A stretch of 18,843 nucleotides of DNA. Origin: CBDUBU01 sp965365465. Its GTDB lineage: Bacteria > Bacteroidota > Rhodothermia > Rhodothermales > DASSAV01. Shown one piece after another: positions 1 to 6,788 of this stretch (position 1 is its first letter; every line of letters begins with the position of its first letter). Position numbers and translations under genes: made by a program. Where the stretch lies: contig CBDUBU010000042.1 in the NCBI GenBank assembly GCA_965365465.1, positions 1-18,843 on the forward strand. Reading direction: 5' to 3'. The notes under the pieces are model-generated. The model ran no database searches. It worked only from the letters and a program-made list of their open reading frames with translations, and was not told the DNA's origin.

Positions 1-905
1 ATAACCGCTCTCCCATGCGCGGCAGCTTCAAGGCTCACTAGTCCCGCCGGCTCATGCCAGACTGAAGGAAACACAACGGCTCTGGCTGCCCAAATGAGAT
101 GCCGCAGTGCGTCAGGGTTGAGCCATTTATGAAACGTTACCCTTTCTCCTATACCGAGTTGTAACGCCAGACGCTGCATATCCTCTCGTATCGGTCCATC
201 TCCAGCCACATCAAGGAGAACAGTCGGCTTAACGACCGCAATCGCCCGCAGAAGCCACTCCAAACCTTTCTGAGGCACCATGCGCCCCATAAACACAAAA
301 CGCGGAGCTGCCTCTTGTAAGAGCGGCGCGAAATCTCCTTCCACCGGCGGTGAAGGAGAAGCTATCGTATATAGCCTGTCTGAAGGATAGCCGGAACGGA
401 TCATCTGTTCCATCAGGAACTTACTCACCGTATAGGTATGGATCTCTCGTCCCTGACGCACTTCCTCGTGAAAACGCCTGAAGTTGCTCTGGATCCGCTG
501 TGGATTACGGCTGCCGCAGCGATCAACAAGATGTCCCCAGAGGCAGCCTGTAACGCTATAAGCGCGGTCGCAGGGCTGCTTCCACCTGGAGAGATAGCGC
601 GTCCCGCTCGGGCAAGAACCCTGGTGACCATGCATCGTGCGAACTATCGTAACATCCTCAGCCAACAGGCCAGGAACGGGTTTATGCAGATGCAACACAT
701 CCAGGTTCAGGCGTCTGGCTTCCCCAACGAGATCAACGGCAGTCTCTACGACAATAAAGTCTTCTGCATCCTTTTGCACATAGGCCGTCTTGCCAAGATA
801 AAACACAGTATGACCTGCACCGGTCTGTGCAGCGCCTACGTTTCGGATGTACGTTGCGATGCCGCCAGGCGCCCGTATTTCGGGGGCGTAATGTCCTATT
901 CTCAT
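1..905 (-). CDS. GT4 family glycosyltransferase, C-terminus cut by window edge
   Basis: This is a GT-B fold, nucleotide-sugar-dependent glycosyltransferase of family GT4, probably adding a sugar to the lipid-linked repeat unit at the cytoplasmic face. The visible 301 codons read without a stop from an ATG at 903-905. The N-terminus (MRIGHYAPEIRAPGGIATYI) has the glycine-rich acceptor-side loop typical of the family. The C-terminal domain starts near residue 202 (FVFMGRMVPQKGLEWLL). A donor-site EX7E motif is present at E285-E293 (HEPAGLVSLE). A four-cysteine segment lies at residues 98-130 (C98, C112, C121, C130). About 70 to 90 residues should be missing beyond base 1, judging from the family. 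It lies 71 bases downstream of the sulfotransferase stop and is probably in the same minus-strand operon. I see no strong ribosome binding site. The sugar specificity cannot be read from the sequence. Confidence 0.9.
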   Translation of the reverse strand, partial: MRIGHYAPEIRAPGGIATYIRNVGAAQTGAGHTVFYLGKTAYVQKDAEDFIVVETAVDLVGEARRLNLDVLHLHKPVPGLLAEDVTIVRTMHGHQGSCPSGTRYLSRWKQPCDRAYSVTGCLWGHLVDRCGSRNPQRIQSNFRRFHEEVRQGREIHTYTVSKFLMEQMIRSGYPSDRLYTIASPSPPVEGDFAPLLQEAAPRFVFMGRMVPQKGLEWLLRAIAVVKPTVLLDVAGDGPIREDMQRLALQLGIGERVTFHKWLNPDALRHLIWAARAVVFPSVWHEPAGLVSLEAAAHGRAV

Positions 906-976
906 AGTAAACGCGGCTCTTGTACACCCAAAGCCCTACCTCTTGAAAATACCCTGCCGACCCCGCTCCACACTGC

Positions 977-1900
977 CTACCAGTCTGCGTCAGACTCATA
1001 GCCAAGTTTCATGAGCAGGTCGTTATACTCTGCCTTGAAAACGCGAATATGTTCTTCGTTGAAGTGGTTTTTCCAGTCTCCAGGCACTCCTTTGCGATAG
1101 TGGCTCTTCACGTTTTCCTGGCCGCGCTTCCTTCCACCCGACAGCCTGGCAAAGTTCTTTTTTTCCAGGATCTCGCTTAACTGCGAAGAAGGAATGGTCC
1201 CGATACGGATTCGGGGAACAGGAAACATGGGCAGGTTTCCCGGCATAAAGCGCCGCCCTTTCTGATTGAGCCGGTTCATCTTGAGGTTCAGAGAAAGCAA
1301 CAGCCGCCCAATGCCCTGGTGCTCCTCCTCGTCCAGAATGTTCAGAAATCGGACGATCCGAAAGAACTGCGGCACGGAATTCCGGGTCAGGTCTTCCATC
1401 TTCAGCTCTAGCACGTGCTCCTGGTTGTAGTCCCAATCATACATAGCCTCAAATTCTGGTCTGCTGAACTCCATCTCGTTGAGAAGCCCGTCCTCTTTCG
1501 ATAGCTGCTTCAACTCGTTGCGATGCGGTTCGAGTTCAGACCATCCTTTCGTGCTGTGGCTGTAAAGATGAGAGTAATACGCAGATACCACGACATCCCG
1601 AGGATCCCGTACAACATGGAACCCCCGAAAGGGCGGCAAATCCCCGATATGCTTCCGCTCTGCGTTTGTGTACGCCAGAAAATCCACGCCTTCGTTGCGG
1701 ACGAGATTGCCCAGCGTACCCGCAGACTCAAAATGCACAGGAAGATGCACGATTCTGAAGTTGATTCCCATGTGGAAGCATACTTCCCTGAGAATTCCGT
1801 CAATCCATCCGGTCGCGCACTTGTGGTGTCCAAAAAAAACCCGCAGGGGGAAATCCTTTATCGTTTCTGCAACACTCATTTCCTTTGGCAACGTCTCCAT
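977..1900 (-). CDS. Sulfotransferase (cytosolic SULT-like)
   Basis: This predicted PAPS-dependent sulfotransferase (307 aa) would transfer sulfate to a hydroxyl group, most likely on a sugar of the polysaccharide or its precursor given the context. The 5'-phosphosulfate loop is FFGHHKCATGWIDG at residues 22-35, a variant of the usual PKSGTTW form. The 3'-phosphate site is GFHVVRDPRDVVVSAYYS at 93-110, with Arg98 and Ser106 in the expected positions. The C-terminal RKGVPGDWKNHF at 269-280 matches the RKGxxGDWKNxF signature of cytosolic sulfotransferases. The ATG at 1898-1900 shares one base with the TAA of the upstream glycosyltransferase (TAATG), which suggests translational coupling and favours this start over the Met at codon 8. 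The family call is firm. The substrate is inferred from context only. Confidence 0.88.
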   Translation of the reverse strand: METLPKEMSVAETIKDFPLRVFFGHHKCATGWIDGILREVCFHMGINFRIVHLPVHFESAGTLGNLVRNEGVDFLAYTNAERKHIGDLPPFRGFHVVRDPRDVVVSAYYSHLYSHSTKGWSELEPHRNELKQLSKEDGLLNEMEFSRPEFEAMYDWDYNQEHVLELKMEDLTRNSVPQFFRIVRFLNILDEEEHQGIGRLLLSLNLKMNRLNQKGRRFMPGNLPMFPVPRIRIGTIPSSQLSEILEKKNFARLSGGRKRGQENVKSHYRKGVPGDWKNHFNEEHIRVFKAEYNDLLMKLGYESDADW

Positions 1901-2982
1901 TATTGATTTACGGGGGTTGCGTTAATGTGTCTGGAGGAGGTCTGTTTCATCGGATGGCTCGCAATATGCTCCATGCGTTCTCGTAACGCCTGCCAGTCTC
2001 CCGTAGGTACGATGTACCCGTTTGCGCCTTCTGTGACATATTCCTTCATTCCTGTGTCTTCGGTTACGATTACAGGAACTCCGCACGCCAGCGCCTCATA
2101 GGGGGCATACGCAAAACCGTCTTCATAAGTCGGATGAACGAATACGTCGGCGCGCTGAAGTACAGGCAATGGATCGCCTGGAGCAAGTCGTATTCTTGGG
2201 TCGCGTCTCATCTGCTGCTCCATGTAAACCCGCATGGCGCGCGTAGACCACCCTCCGACAAGCGTAAGCTCCGCTTCGACGGAAAGGGTGGAGAATGCCT
2301 TGATAAGAAGTGGTATCCCCTTCGATGCCTCTACCCTGCCTACGTAAGCGACACGAAAAACACCGTCATCAGGCTTGCCGGCCGGTGGCTTGAAGCGCTC
2401 ATCAATAGCCAGGTACATGCGTTGCAACTTATCGGCGGCTATCCCTTCCTTGACAAACGACTCCCTGACATACTCAGAATGCACATAGATGACATCGGCC
2501 ATCTCATATTCTTTGAGGGTCTTACGCCGTTGCGCCTCATTCAGCCACCCATCGTTTATCCCTGTTTCGATCTTTGCCCGGTCATGCAGCTTTTTCAGGT
2601 TGTTCACGTGGCTGTTTGCTGCGATCAGTTCCAACTTTTTGAAACCTGACGAGGATGCGCTCCTGAAGCTATGCAGTGTCTTTCCTACGAAGCCCATGAA
2701 CGCTTCAGCAGGATCGCCTAGCATCCCTGCAACTTTGCGATCGAAAATCTCTCCTTTGAGATGGCTCGTCCAACTCTGGCTAAAACGAATAGGCGTGTAT
2801 TTCCTGATCCGATGGAAATCCTGAAGCGAAATCTGTATGCCTATGCGGGCGTCGCCTGGCTTGATGCCCGGCGTATAATAGCGCGCCAACACTCCCTCAT
2901 TCCGACTTTCCTCTACCAGTTGAGCAAAATGTTGACCTATTCCCCCTTTTGCGTAAGGCGACCCGCACGCAATCACTCTCAT
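1900..2982 (-). CDS. GT4 family glycosyltransferase
   Basis: This 360-residue GT-B glycosyltransferase is the first gene of the minus-strand set. The N-terminal domain opens with MRVIACGSPYAKGGIGQHFA, whose GGIG loop is typical of GT4. The C-terminal domain begins near residue 210 with FRVAYVGRVEASKGIPLLIKAF, containing the conserved Arg and Lys of the donor phosphate site. The acidic donor motif is YEDGFAYAPYEALACG at 286-301. Here D288 and E296 hold the EX7E spacing, so the first Glu appears to be Asp, with E287 adjacent as an alternative. A GGAAAT stretch lies eight bases before the ATG and may serve as a weak ribosome binding site. The stop overlaps the sulfotransferase start by one base, so the two products probably act on the same glycan. 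Donor and acceptor are unknown. Confidence 0.9.
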   Translation of the reverse strand: MRVIACGSPYAKGGIGQHFAQLVEESRNEGVLARYYTPGIKPGDARIGIQISLQDFHRIRKYTPIRFSQSWTSHLKGEIFDRKVAGMLGDPAEAFMGFVGKTLHSFRSASSSGFKKLELIAANSHVNNLKKLHDRAKIETGINDGWLNEAQRRKTLKEYEMADVIYVHSEYVRESFVKEGIAADKLQRMYLAIDERFKPPAGKPDDGVFRVAYVGRVEASKGIPLLIKAFSTLSVEAELTLVGGWSTRAMRVYMEQQMRRDPRIRLAPGDPLPVLQRADVFVHPTYEDGFAYAPYEALACGVPVIVTEDTGMKEYVTEGANGYIVPTGDWQALRERMEHIASHPMKQTSSRHINATPVNQ

Positions 2983-3341
2983 TTGATTTCCGGTTGTAGT
3001 TGTATTTCAAAGCAGATTAGCAAATAAGCAGGCATCCTGACATATCCTTAAGTACTACAACGGTGGTACTTTTGGATGACACTACCCTTTGCAACCGGCA
3101 TCCGGCCCCGGCTGATGAGGCCCTCGCAATTAGAATATTTGCAAAATGTTGCTTTGAACAACCGCAGGAGTGTTGCTGCTTCAAACAAAATCCGCAAATT
3201 ACAGCAGTATAATCGTATCATTGAACTATTTATAATTTATGCCCTCATGCGTGGTATATTGGCAAAGGGTGCTCCAGGATAAGCAGTTTTCCCTGGTTGG
3301 CGAACTCGATCATCAATAAATTTAGTGGGAGGCCAGGTACG
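2983..3341. promoter_or_regulatory. Divergent intergenic region between the minus-strand GT operon and the first response regulator
   Basis: This 359-base stretch separates divergently transcribed genes, so it should contain promoters for both directions. No protein-coding frame is convincing. It is AT-rich between about 3120 and 3260 and contains two exact TATAAT hexamers at 3208-3213 and 3231-3236. Neither has a good TTGACA-like partner at 16 to 18 bases. A TACTTTTG at 3067-3074 fits the Bacteroidota -7 pattern TAnnTTTG but lacks an obvious TTG at 19 to 20 bases upstream. The promoter assignment is therefore positional, and the exact elements are uncertain. Confidence 0.4.
3327..3332 (+). 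promoter_or_regulatory. Ribosome binding site deciding the start of the first response regulator
   Basis: GGGAGG lies nine bases before the ATG at 3342. It is one of the few strong Shine-Dalgarno sequences in the window. It argues for the ATG at 3342 and against the in-frame TTG at 3297, which would add 15 residues unlike any receiver domain. Confidence 0.7.
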
Positions 3342-4052
3342 ATGGATTCTAATAATCCCTCTGTTAATTCCCGTAAGTCTGCCGGAGATCGCATTCGTGT
3401 ACTTCTGGTAGACGATCATCCGGCTATTCGTGAAGCCTTGACAGAAACGATCAGCGGTAAAATTGGGATAGAGATATGCGGCCAGGCTGCATCTGCCGAC
3501 GAGGCGCTCCGATTGGTGCCCAAGGTTAAGCCTGACGTGGCCGTAGTGGACATTTCACTGGAGGACGCTCACGGCCTTGACCTCGTACAAAACATTCGCG
3601 TGCAGTTCCCCGATGTACAGGTGATCGTATTCTCCATGTACGATGAAAACGTCTATGCCGAACGGGCGGTTCGGGCCGGCGCATCGGGCTATCTGATGAA
3701 GAGTGAGCCTACCCAGAAAGTCATCGAAGCGATTCGGGCCATTACACGCGGCGAGGTGTACCTCAGCCACCAAATGGCATCGCGTATCCTTAGCAAGGTT
3801 GCTCGGGGACAATCCTCCCGTCCAAGTTTTGCAGTAGACGAATTCACGGATCGGGAGATGGCTGTTTTCCAGATGCTTGGAGAAGGTTATACGGTCGAGG
3901 AAATTACCGAAAGACTTAGCCTGAGCCGAAAAACAGTAGAGACCTACCGCCGCCGCGCTAAGGAGAAGCTAGGTTTTGAAACGGTTTCCGAACTGCTCCA
4001 ATTTGCCGTCCAGTGGACGCATGGACAGGGTGCGCGCACCAGAGGAGATTGA
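3342..4052 (+). CDS. NarL/FixJ-family response regulator (copy 1)
   Basis: This 236-residue two-component response regulator is a DNA-binding transcription factor controlled by phosphorylation. The receiver domain spans about residues 17-135, with the acidic pair D24-D25 in VDDHPAIREAL, the phospho-acceptor D70 (VAVVDISLED), the switch Ser98 (VFSM) and Lys120. The LuxR-type helix-turn-helix covers about 167-222 (FTDREMAVFQMLGEGYTVEEI, then SLSRKTVETYRRRAKEKLG). All catalytic residues are present, so it should be phosphorylatable, but no histidine kinase is seen in the window. The start is set by the GGGAGG ribosome binding site. A close paralog lies 532 bases downstream on the same strand, and the two share a 168-base near-identical block. 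Position at the head of the cluster suggests control of the polysaccharide genes, which is an inference. Confidence 0.93.
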   Translation: MDSNNPSVNSRKSAGDRIRVLLVDDHPAIREALTETISGKIGIEICGQAASADEALRLVPKVKPDVAVVDISLEDAHGLDLVQNIRVQFPDVQVIVFSMYDENVYAERAVRAGASGYLMKSEPTQKVIEAIRAITRGEVYLSHQMASRILSKVARGQSSRPSFAVDEFTDREMAVFQMLGEGYTVEEITERLSLSRKTVETYRRRAKEKLGFETVSELLQFAVQWTHGQGARTRGD

Positions 4053-4584
4053 TCCCCGTTCTCCTCTTGGCTAGAAGAATAGAAGAAGTTGGCGCACGAA
4101 AACGCCATGGCGTTTTCGTGCGCTTCATGTCTCTTTTGATAAAGGAAACGCCTCCTTCCAGGCTGCGCTCGCACATTTTCATAGACGCTCTCGTGCTGCG
4201 CTTGAAACCTGACAAATCTGAGCCTGCGCTCTATGCTCACCCACGGAAAGAACGTCAAAGTGGAATCTTGGAGCATACTGTTAGGCTAATGCAAACCCGC
4301 AGATAGTGCGCTTAAGCTACCGTACTCATTCCGCTAAACATATCAAGCGCTAGAGACGCTATTCGGTAGATTCAGGAATGCCTCTATGTTTCCCGAATAG
4401 GCGCCCTTTCCTTCACAGGGCCTTCTTCAAACATAGCGGGCCGTACAGAAATCCGTCGTCGGGAGTTGGTATCCAAATATTGCACCCCACCTGGCCCTTT
4501 CAGCATAAGTAGCATTGTGACGTTAGAAAAGGCCGGCTTTTTATTTCCGGAGGCGAGACATTCTCGCAATGATCTAGAGTACAG
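4053..4584. other. Intergenic spacer between the two response regulators
   Basis: This 532-base stretch has no convincing gene. It contains the perfect palindrome at 4092-4123 and should contain a promoter for the second regulator. A TTGTGA at 4515-4520 followed by an AT-rich run near 4538-4546 is a weak promoter candidate. Small open frames on either strand lack ribosome binding sites and resemble no family I recognise. The remainder shows no repeats, tRNA or known RNA structure that I can see. Confidence 0.5.
4092..4123 (+). terminator. Perfect 32-bp palindrome, likely transcription terminator after the first regulator
   Basis: The left half is GCGCACGAAAACGCCA and the right half is its exact reverse complement, with no spacer. 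In RNA it would form a stem of about 14 bp with a tight loop, 39 bases after the stop of the first response regulator. The inner AAAACGCC/GGCGTTTT arrangement is common in bidirectional intrinsic terminators. The sequence after the stem (TTCATGTCTCTTTTGAT) is T-rich but not a clean U-tract. An operator for a dimeric regulator is the main alternative. Confidence 0.55.
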
Positions 4585-5277
4585 ATGACACCCCCCCCAT
4601 CCACATCAGGCAATCACTCCAGTAATAAAGGCGATGCACGTATTCGGGTGCTTGTCGTAGATGACCATCCGGCTATTCGTGAAGCCCTGACCGAAGTCAT
4701 CGGCAATAAGGCAGATCTGGAGATATGCGGCCAGGCTGCATCTGCCGGCGAAGCGCTCCATCTTGTAGAAAAGGTAAACCCGGATGTTGTCATTGTGGAT
4801 GTATCCCTTGAAGATGCACATGGCCTTGACCTCGTCCAAAACATTCGCGTGCAGTTCCCCGATGTACAGGTGATCGTATTCTCCATGTACAATGAAAACG
4901 TCTATGCCGAACGGGCGGTTCGGGCCGGCGCATCGGGCTATCTGATGAAGAGTGAGCCTACCCAGAAAGTCATCGAAGCGATTCGGGCCGCTATGCGCGG
5001 CGAGGTGTACCTCAGCCATCGAATGGCATCGCGTATCATCAGCAAGGTAGTTCGCGGTGGCAAGCAAAAACACGGCTTCGCAGTAGACGAATTCACGGAT
5101 CGCGAAATGGCTGTTTTCCAGATGCTGGGGCGTGGAGAAAGCGTTGATGAGATCGCCGGCCGCTTGGGTCTGAGCCGAAAAACAGTGGAGACCTACCGCC
5201 GCCGCGCCAAGGAGAAACTTGGGTTTGATACCGTCTCAGAACTGTTACAATTCGCGGTTCAGTGGAGCCAGGGGTAA
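4585..5277 (+). CDS. NarL/FixJ-family response regulator (copy 2)
   Basis: This second response regulator (230 aa) is paralogous to the gene at 3342-4052. The receiver domain covers about 19-137, with D26-D27 (VVDDHPAIREAL), phospho-acceptor D72 (VIVDVSLED), Ser100 and Lys122. The LuxR-type DNA-binding domain covers about 169-224 (FTDREMAVFQMLGRGESVDEI, then GLSRKTVETYRRRAKEKLG). The recognition helix residues SRKTVETYRRRAKEKLGF are identical in both copies, so both may bind the same or overlapping sites. The divergent parts are the N-terminus, the segment before the phospho-acceptor and the linker. Codons 80-135 are almost identical in DNA to copy 1. The upstream ribosome binding site is poor. 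The ATG at 4585 is the first in frame and is followed by a proline-rich start (MTPPPSTSGN). No kinase partner is present in the window. Confidence 0.93.
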   Translation: MTPPPSTSGNHSSNKGDARIRVLVVDDHPAIREALTEVIGNKADLEICGQAASAGEALHLVEKVNPDVVIVDVSLEDAHGLDLVQNIRVQFPDVQVIVFSMYNENVYAERAVRAGASGYLMKSEPTQKVIEAIRAAMRGEVYLSHRMASRIISKVVRGGKQKHGFAVDEFTDREMAVFQMLGRGESVDEIAGRLGLSRKTVETYRRRAKEKLGFDTVSELLQFAVQWSQG

Positions 5278-5560
5278 GGATCTGCCTCCTCCTTGCCATT
5301 TCCCGGCAGGTATGGACTTTTGGAGCACATGAAGGTGGGTTAATTGCGCTTATGGCGAAGATGGGCTTCTCCATACATCCCGTTTGGACGCGCTGAACTT
5401 GGATCACACTTCCCCTCGGATACCCGTAACCTTTTATTCGACACTCGCAATAGGGCGGATGTCCCTGGGGAGAGAGAAAATGCACACGTATTGCTTTCTT
5501 CCCCGGAGCGACACGGAGGATCGAAGAGTATCGTCAGGAAGCTGAAGGCCGAAAATACAG
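5278..5560. other. Intergenic region upstream of the WbaZ-like gene
   Basis: These 283 bases separate the second response regulator from the biosynthesis genes. I see no gene, no strong terminator and no clear promoter pair. The GAAGG at about 5542 is rather far from the ATG at 5561 for a good ribosome binding site. The promoter of the main biosynthetic transcript, and any binding site of the regulators, would be expected here. Confidence 0.4.
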
Positions 5561-6787
5561 ATGCGAGAACTTAGACAGACTACCGAGAGCCACCGCAACA
5601 GCGCCAACGGCCATGCGATTGTCCAGGGTATCGGACGCCAGACAGCGCTAGCCAATGCGCGAATTGCTGTGGTTCACGACTGGTTGCCTGTCTATGCGGG
5701 AGCAGAAAGAGTACTTGAGCAGATTCTGGCGACATTTCCGCAGGCTGATGTCTTCACGCTGGTTGATTTCATACCCGATGAGCAGCGCGCTTTTCTGGGT
5801 AATCGGCCTGTCTCTACCTCCTTCATTCAGAAACTACCCTTTGCTCGCAGTAAATATCGTTATTATTTGCCCCTCGCTCCGCTTGCCATTGAACAGTTTG
5901 ACCTGAGTGACTACGATGTTGTCATTTCCTCAAGCTATGTGGTGGCAAAAGGCGCGTTAACAGTGGCAGATCAGTTGCATATCAGCTATGTGCATAGCCC
6001 TGTACGGTACGCATGGGATCTGCATTTCCAGTACCTGAGAGAAGGAAAACTGGAACGCGGCGCAAAAAGTGTGTTCGCCCGCCTCATTCTGCATTACATG
6101 CGGCTTTTTGACGCGACAAGCGCGGACAGAGTAGACACATTTATTGCCAACTCGCGCACGGTTGCCCGTCGAATCTGGAAAACCTATCGGCGTCCTTCCG
6201 TGGTGATTTATCCCCCTGTTGACACCGATGCTTTCTCGCTTTACACCGATAAGGAGAAATACTATGTCACCGTGTCAAGGCTTGTACCCTACAAACGAAT
6301 TGACCTGCTGGTAGAGGCATTCTCTGAAATGCCTGATAAGGAGCTTATCGTTATTGGTGAAGGGCCGGAGTTCAAGAAAATAGCAGCCCTCGCAGGCCCC
6401 AATGTGACGATGCTTGGCTATCAACCACCTGAAGTTGTGACGCACTACGTTCAACGCGCTCGCGCCTTTGTGTTTGCCGCCGAGGAAGACTTTGGCATCG
6501 TTCCCGTTGAAGCCCAGGCGTGCGGAACACCTGTCATCGCCTATGGCCGGGGCGGGGTTACTGAATCAGTAGTTTCAGGCGAAACCGGGTTGTTCTTTTA
6601 CGAACAGAACGCCAAGAGCCTGAAAGAAGCTGTCAGAACTTTCGAAACCATTCGAAGCCGCCTGGATCCGGAACGCATCCGGGCGAATGCAGAAAGGTTC
6701 TCCAAAACTCGGTTCTGCCGGGAGTTCTTCCAACTCGTAGATAAGGAGTACAGCGCATTCCTTGCAGCCGAGACTACCAGATCCTAG
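5561..6787 (+). CDS. GT4 glycosyltransferase, WbaZ-like
   Basis: This 408-residue GT4 glycosyltransferase resembles the WbaZ-type mannosyltransferases of polysaccharide clusters. The catalytic fold starts at residue 34 with RIAVVHDWLPVYAGAERVLE. The segment LHISYVHSPVRYAWDLHFQYL at 139-159 is characteristic of this subgroup. The C-terminal domain shows YYVTVSRLVPYKRIDLLVEAF (234-254) with Arg240 and Lys245, and a donor motif EEDFGIVPVEAQACG in which E309 and E317 form EX7E. The 33-residue N-terminal extension before the fold has no start codon that would remove it, so the ATG at 5561 is retained. The TAG stop is followed after one base by the ATG of the WbaP-like gene, which implies co-translation. 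It may add an early sugar, possibly mannose, to the WbaP product, but the specificity is inferred. Confidence 0.92.
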   Translation: MRELRQTTESHRNSANGHAIVQGIGRQTALANARIAVVHDWLPVYAGAERVLEQILATFPQADVFTLVDFIPDEQRAFLGNRPVSTSFIQKLPFARSKYRYYLPLAPLAIEQFDLSDYDVVISSSYVVAKGALTVADQLHISYVHSPVRYAWDLHFQYLREGKLERGAKSVFARLILHYMRLFDATSADRVDTFIANSRTVARRIWKTYRRPSVVIYPPVDTDAFSLYTDKEKYYVTVSRLVPYKRIDLLVEAFSEMPDKELIVIGEGPEFKKIAALAGPNVTMLGYQPPEVVTHYVQRARAFVFAAEEDFGIVPVEAQACGTPVIAYGRGGVTESVVSGETGLFFYEQNAKSLKEAVRTFETIRSRLDPERIRANAERFSKTRFCREFFQLVDKEYSAFLAAETTRS

Positions 6788-6788
6788 C

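Noticed and set aside
3297..3341. N-terminal extension of the first response regulator from a TTG at 3297
   Set aside because: The ATG at 3342 has a strong GGGAGG nine bases upstream and gives a normal receiver start; the extension has no receiver-like sequence.
4013..4306. Plus-strand open frame of 97 codons overlapping the end of the first regulator
   Set aside because: It spans the palindrome, has no ribosome binding site and its first part is a shifted frame of the regulator gene.
4384..4569. Possible 61-residue minus-strand protein in the spacer between the regulators
   Set aside because: No ribosome binding site, no recognisable domain and no neighbour in operon arrangement; most likely a chance open frame.
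6762..6788. Longer WbaP-like protein from a TTG at 6762
   Set aside because: It would overlap the end of the preceding gene, while the ATG at 6789 is one base after that stop.
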